Below are positions 60,067-64,000 of a stretch of DNA of 64,000 bases, piece by piece. Source of the DNA: Gremmenia infestans. Taxonomy: Eukaryota > Ascomycota > Leotiomycetes > Helotiales > Hamatocanthoscyphaceae. The DNA is taken from assembly GCA_032629725.1 (NCBI GenBank), contig JAFEVB010000038.1:1-64000 (forward strand). Direction: 5' to 3'. The notes beneath the pieces are model-generated. The model was not told the DNA's origin. It ran no database searches and saw only the letters and a program-made list of their open reading frames with translations. Both the position numbers and the translations under genes were made by a program. Numbering within the stretch: the first letter of the stretch is position 1; each line of letters begins with the position of its first letter.

Positions 60067-61452
60067 TCAATCAGACGGGACACCATCGTCATCATCCGTA
60101 ACGCTCCACCTGCGTTCCCTGTCTTTTTTCTTTTCCCCACTGCTTTCTCCACTCCCACTGCTTTCTCCACTCCCACTCCCATTTGTATCTCTACCTCTCT
60201 CTTCACCAGGAGGCGAGATCAACACCATCGTATTCGGACTCGTCGACATCTCTTCCTCTTCCGCGAAATCCTTATGCGGCTCTGCATCCGGTCTATCCAG
60301 CTCTAATGGATCGCGTTCCGTAACCGGTACCCTTTCCATAGGCGGTGGGGAGAATGGCCGCGCGCCTCGAGGACGGTTTAGTATTCCGGCCGTGGCGCTT
60401 GTATCGCGTTCTGAGAAGAGGGAATTAACGTCTGTATCCCTTACTGCGCCGGTGAGACTCTGATACGCCGTTCCCTCTACGAGAAGACTATCGCTCCTCG
60501 CATGTCCGGGCCTTCCACTCCCATCTGGCGAGTCAACCAGAATGCTCTTCTGCGGCAGTATTGAGAAGATCTTCGAGTGAGTCCCCGCGTGCACATCCAC
60601 ATTGTCAGCTTCGTTGGCAAAAAGATCCCTCCCACGTTCAAGCAAGTCGTCCAGCCCGCCTCCACTCCATCCTTTCCGTGCCAGCGCCTCGAAAATATCC
60701 ACCTCCGCCCTCACTAGCCCCGCAGCACCTTCCACAATCCCACTACTAATCTCCTGGCCCTCCCTCAGCAAGTCCCCCGCATGCCCGCCATGCAGCGCAG
60801 TCAGGCCATCCAGCTGCCCCGTCAGCCGAACCAGATGTTCCCGAAACACGCCCACATCCCTCTTCCGCTTCCCATGCAGTCTCAAGCCCTCCTTTTCCAT
60901 CTTCCGGATCTCCTTGCTCATGCTCTTAGCCTCCTTCACATACCGCTCCTCTTCCTCCTCCATGCGCCGGCGCCAGCCGTCGAGCTCGGAGAGCAGGGGC
61001 ACTTCGAATGAGCGGTAGACGGTTTCGGACAGGATTTGCTGGTGGTTGGCTATTAGGTGGTGCACGCCTGATGCAGCTAGGAGCGAGTCTGCGGTGCAGG
61101 CGCCCGAAGACCCCGTGAAGGACGCCGACATGCTGCCACCTGGGGTATTGATAGATGGGCAGCGTGCTTCTTTTAGACGGGCGCAGGCTTCTAGTGCGGA
61201 GCCGAACGTCGAGGCGCTTGAGGAGAGCGTCGCTAGTGCCAGACGGTAGGCTTTGGCGGATGTGAGGAGGTCGGTGTAAGCTGTCTGGGAGGCTTCCAGG
61301 TCGGATTTGGTGAGGATTGAATGGAGTGGTCGAGGGGGTGGAGGCGGTGGCAGGTTGAAGGATGAGGGGATTGGGTTTGCGGTTGAAGCGTATGAGTAGG
61401 TTGGTGAGGAGGGGATCGGGGGGAGCGCCGAGGGGGATGTTGGGGTTGCCAT
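60067..61452 (-). CDS. Ivy1-like vacuolar phospholipid-binding protein
   Basis: This is a single exon of 461 residues from the ATG at 61452; the frame reaches 61491 only from a GTG. The N-terminus is Pro/Ser-rich with a run of prolines (residues 36-41). Residues about 47-270 form a long helical region with coiled-coil character: LTKSDLEASQTAYTDLL, HHLIANHQQILSETVYRSFE, and WRRRMEEEEERYVKEAKSMS. This is the layout of the inverse-BAR-like domain of yeast Ivy1, which binds phospholipids and the Rab Ypt7 at the vacuole and affects TORC1 and PIKfyve/Fab1 signalling. The C-terminal 150 residues are disordered, Ser/Glu-rich and end in an acidic tail (SVTDDDDG). The assignment rests on architecture and remembered sequence, not on a search. 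It is divergent from the thioesterase gene. Confidence 0.75.
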   Translation of the reverse strand: MATPTSPSALPPIPSSPTYSYASTANPIPSSFNLPPPPPPRPLHSILTKSDLEASQTAYTDLLTSAKAYRLALATLSSSASTFGSALEACARLKEARCPSINTPGGSMSASFTGSSGACTADSLLAASGVHHLIANHQQILSETVYRSFEVPLLSELDGWRRRMEEEEERYVKEAKSMSKEIRKMEKEGLRLHGKRKRDVGVFREHLVRLTGQLDGLTALHGGHAGDLLREGQEISSGIVEGAAGLVRAEVDIFEALARKGWSGGGLDDLLERGRDLFANEADNVDVHAGTHSKIFSILPQKSILVDSPDGSGRPGHARSDSLLVEGTAYQSLTGAVRDTDVNSLFSERDTSATAGILNRPRGARPFSPPPMERVPVTERDPLELDRPDAEPHKDFAEEEEMSTSPNTMVLISPPGEERGRDTNGSGSGESSGSGESSGEKKKDRERRWSVTDDDDGVPSD

Positions 61453-61872
61453 GGTGGTTTGTTGCTGTCGTGTATCGAAGAAATTATGCACAAGGGTTTA
61501 GCAGCATAGAAGGAAGCGCGAGCAGGCCTGTGTGAAGTAGAAAGTCCAGGATAATAAGAAACATTTGCTTTCGAGCAAGAATTTGAGAAGTTGGTGGTGT
61601 AGTCTTATGACCGTCCTTTAGTCGGAGACTGGACTCGTTGTCAAGCTCCTTATCGCCAAGTAAACAACGCTAAGATAACGATCCTTATCAGCCGAGGAAG
61701 CTGAAACTACATCTCTCAATTGATTTTCTTCATTATTACCAGTTCCACAATTTGCTACTCTTCTCCTAAACACCTCAGAGTCTCTTCAGACTGATCCGAA
61801 TCGAGTCCTACTACGGTCATCTACACCCACACACACTTGCTAACCTGCAACATACACGCCAAAAATCTCACA
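61453..61872. promoter_or_regulatory. divergent promoter, Ivy1-like gene / acyl-protein thioesterase gene
   Basis: A 420-bp shared upstream region. A forkhead-like GTAAACAA lies at 61660-61667, and GATA motifs follow at about 61,674-61,690 (AGATAACGATCCTTATCA). CT-rich leader sequence precedes the thioesterase start. Function is not shown. Confidence 0.35.
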
Positions 61873-62756
61873 ATGGCTGCTCGACCACCCCTCATTGTCC
61901 CCGCAGTCAAGAGGCATACAGCAACAGTCATCATGGCTCACGGCCTTGGTGATTCTGGAGCTGGATGGGTATCTCTAGCGGAGAATTGGCGCCGTCGTCA
62001 AAAGTTTGATGAAGTAAAGTTTATCTGTACGTTGATTCTGATAGCAACCAAGGCTCCTATAACTAACCATTGTTTAGTCCCAAACGCGGCTTCAATCCCC
62101 ATTTCAGTCGTATGTTTGCCTGCGCCCACCACAATCTATCAGTATTAACAAAATCTCCAGAATTTCGGCATGCAAATGCCAGGCTGGTACGACATTGTAA
62201 GCCCTCGCCAAGCCGCCGTCCGTTTTCTCAACTCTCTACATTAGCACATCACCACTAACGCACCCCTCCCCAGACAACCTTTGATGATTTGCAAGAAGAC
62301 CAGGACGAGAGTGGAATCTTAAAATCAAGAGATTACTTTCACTCACTCATCAAAACCGAAATCGACGCCGGCATCCCCTCCAACCGCATCGTCATCGGCG
62401 GTTTCTCCCAAGGCGGCGCCATGTCCATATTCTCCGGCATAACCTCGCCCAACAAACTCGGCGGCATCTTCGGTCTCTCCTGCTACCTGCTCCTCCACTA
62501 CAAACTACAATCCTTCATCCCCAAAGACAACCCCAACAAAGACACGCCTATTTTCATGGGCCACGGCGATAGCGACCCTTTGGTGAAACCAGAGTGGGGA
62601 CGACGCACAGTCGAGGAGTTGAAGAAGGAGGGCTGGAGTGTAGATATGAAGACTTATAAGGGCTTGGAGCACTCAGCTTGTCCCGAGGAGGTGGATGATG
62701 TGGAGAAGTACTTGTCTGCGAGGATTCCCGAGGGGGGGGATAAGCCGGGGCTGTGA
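61873..62756 (+). CDS. acyl-protein thioesterase 1 (lysophospholipase-type serine hydrolase)
   Basis: The predicted protein has 234 residues from four exons: 61873-62026, 62078-62109, 62161-62196 and 62274-62756. The small introns show CTAAC-like branch sites (for example near 62062). The alpha/beta hydrolase marks are clear: the oxyanion region MAHGLGDSGAGW, then FIFPNAASIPISVNFGMQMPGWYDI across three exon joins, and the nucleophile elbow GFSQGGA with Ser119. HGDSDPLV carries the acidic residue Asp175, and LEHSACPEE carries His207. Length and triad spacing match APT1 enzymes, which remove palmitate from proteins such as Ras and G-alpha subunits in the cytosol. Usual variants in the family start with the same hydrophobic stretch before the first catalytic loop, which supports this ATG. 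Confidence 0.93.
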
Positions 62757-64000
62757 CTAGATGACGCGCCCCATAGTTCGGGATACGATTATGGACACAT
62801 TGCACTGATCGTGGGGATTTTAATTGCGGTAGTGCTTGGATGGCGTTGGGTTAAAGAGAATAAGACGCAAAAGATAAGACGTGCGAAGACACAGAAAGTC
62901 ATGCGGAATGATTAGATGAGTCCATAAATCATCCTTTCTAGACCGAAAAATGTGGCCAATTCGAAGCTGGAGCCCGCGACCGCCACATGATATTCAAAAG
63001 TTATATAAGGATTGTCCAAGTCAAACAAGTGTTGAGTGCAAGAGCTTGTTGCCGAGGATGATTATTCTTGTTTCCTTACAACGTCTCTTTATGTTCCCAA
63101 GTTGGGCAGTCATTAATCCGATTTCTACGAGACGTTTAATGCAAAGATGGACCTAATTCAAGGACATTTTAACGATAAGACAATTATCTTCCATAAAGAA
63201 AATGAGACACTCATAACTACACAACAAAGGGTTAACCCTTACTACTGTACTTGAAACCAAGCTCAATCCGATCCGCTGTTCAGAAACGGCATTTATTCCC
63301 TGCTTTTGACGAAGCTCGCCCGATACGAAAGTGTTCAAGACCCGGACAAAGACAAGTTACAATCCTCCTAAATCATTACCATAACTGCAAAGAAAAAAAA
63401 ATCGATTTTCAAGACGGTCAGAAAACTTCAGGAGGGAAGGAAGGTGCGAAACGGAGCTACGCAGAACCAGCAGTGGTTCTTTTCTTTTTCTAGGACAGAC
63501 TAGCTGTCTCGCTGTATGCATGCAATACACTTCCTCCCTTTCTCTTCTATTCTATTCTTCGACCTCGATTTTTCATCCTCCCCTCTTACATCACATCGCA
63601 ACAGCACCACGCACAACTACGCGGTCTGATCTGATGTACTCGATGGCAGATCCTGGTTTCGCTGCTTCGTAATCTAAGGGGTGTGGTGTCGTTGCAAGGT
63701 GCATCGTCAAGGTTCTGTGTCTCTTGGGTTCGTTTGGGTTGTGTTTGAATGCTGCTGTGAGAGCTTGTTGGTTGCCATGTCGGCGTCTGATGCTGTTTCT
63801 GTCGTGTCAGTCTGTGTTGGTGTTCGCGTGGTTTGCGTACGTTTTGCTCATCTATCGTCGCTTTTGTATCTGGTGCTGTGTCATTCGTTGATATGCCATT
63901 TTTTGCTACGGTGTAAATGTGGATGCGAATCCTAATCTCATCGTATCTCAAATATCTCGGTCTGAGAGATGTCCCCGCTGAAATCTTTCAGTCCCTCGCC
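62757..64000. other. 3' flank of the thioesterase gene and window end
   Basis: I see no supported gene. The frames at 63586-63951 (-) and 63681-63935 (+) overlap on opposite strands and have biased composition. A gene beginning beyond 64,000 may have its flank here. Confidence 0.45.

Noticed and set aside
1..64000. tRNA and rRNA genes
   Set aside because: I looked for A-box and B-box type sequences and cloverleaf arms. Candidates such as GGGTTCAATACC near 38,316 lack a matching acceptor stem. A tRNAscan-SE run would be decisive.

Overview
The window reads as a chromosome segment of a filamentous ascomycete (Pezizomycotina). I lean towards Leotiomycetes from the overall feel of the proteins, but that is a weak inference. 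The evidence is spliced genes with short GT-AG introns (about 45-120 bp) carrying CTAAC/CTGAC-like branch sites, typical fungal families (Zn2Cys6 factor, OPT transporter, Ivy1, Nup53, Fmp46/DUF1687, DUF6546), and an AT-rich block with the marks of repeat-induced point mutation (RIP: CpA/TpG largely replaced by TpA).

Region 1 (1 to about 18,540) is heterochromatin-like DNA without an intact gene. It holds three copies of one Ty3/gypsy-type chromovirus family, all full of stop codons. They are a 3' part cut by the window edge (1-5268), an inverted copy interrupted by it (5269-7923), and a full-length element with two LTRs and a perfect 5-bp target duplication GTAAG (9443-15991). The full-length element is inserted in an array of about 100-bp units, each a conserved block of about 45 bp built on AGTATATACT palindromes plus a variable spacer. 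More copies of this AT motif, in mixed orientation, fill 15,997-18,480. A short GC-rich stretch at 18,527-18,560 marks the edge.

Region 2 (18.6-41.3 kb) is gene-poor. It has a DUF6546 F-box-like gene (-), an F-box gene with a 16-bp micro-exon (+), a short Zn2Cys6 DNA-binding protein (-), a roughly 9.8-kb stretch with microsatellites but no convincing gene, an F-box/LRR-like gene (+) and a putative secreted beta-propeller-like gene (+).

Region 3 (41.7-64 kb) is gene-dense. It has a 17-exon OPT oligopeptide transporter (-) divergent from a DUF885 metallopeptidase-like gene (+), a frameshifted fragment resembling the N-terminus of the next gene, an RBR E3 ubiquitin ligase (-), a large RRM protein (-), a Fmp46-like thioredoxin-fold protein (-), nucleoporin Nup53 (+), an Ivy1-like protein (-) and acyl-protein thioesterase 1 (+). 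These last are mostly housekeeping genes and show no obvious pathway cluster. The OPT/DUF885 pair (peptide import and peptide cleavage) is the only adjacency with a possible shared job.

Exon joins were worked out by hand from reading frame, splice signals and remembered family conservation. For every multi-exon model given, the phases add up to an open frame. No database search was possible.
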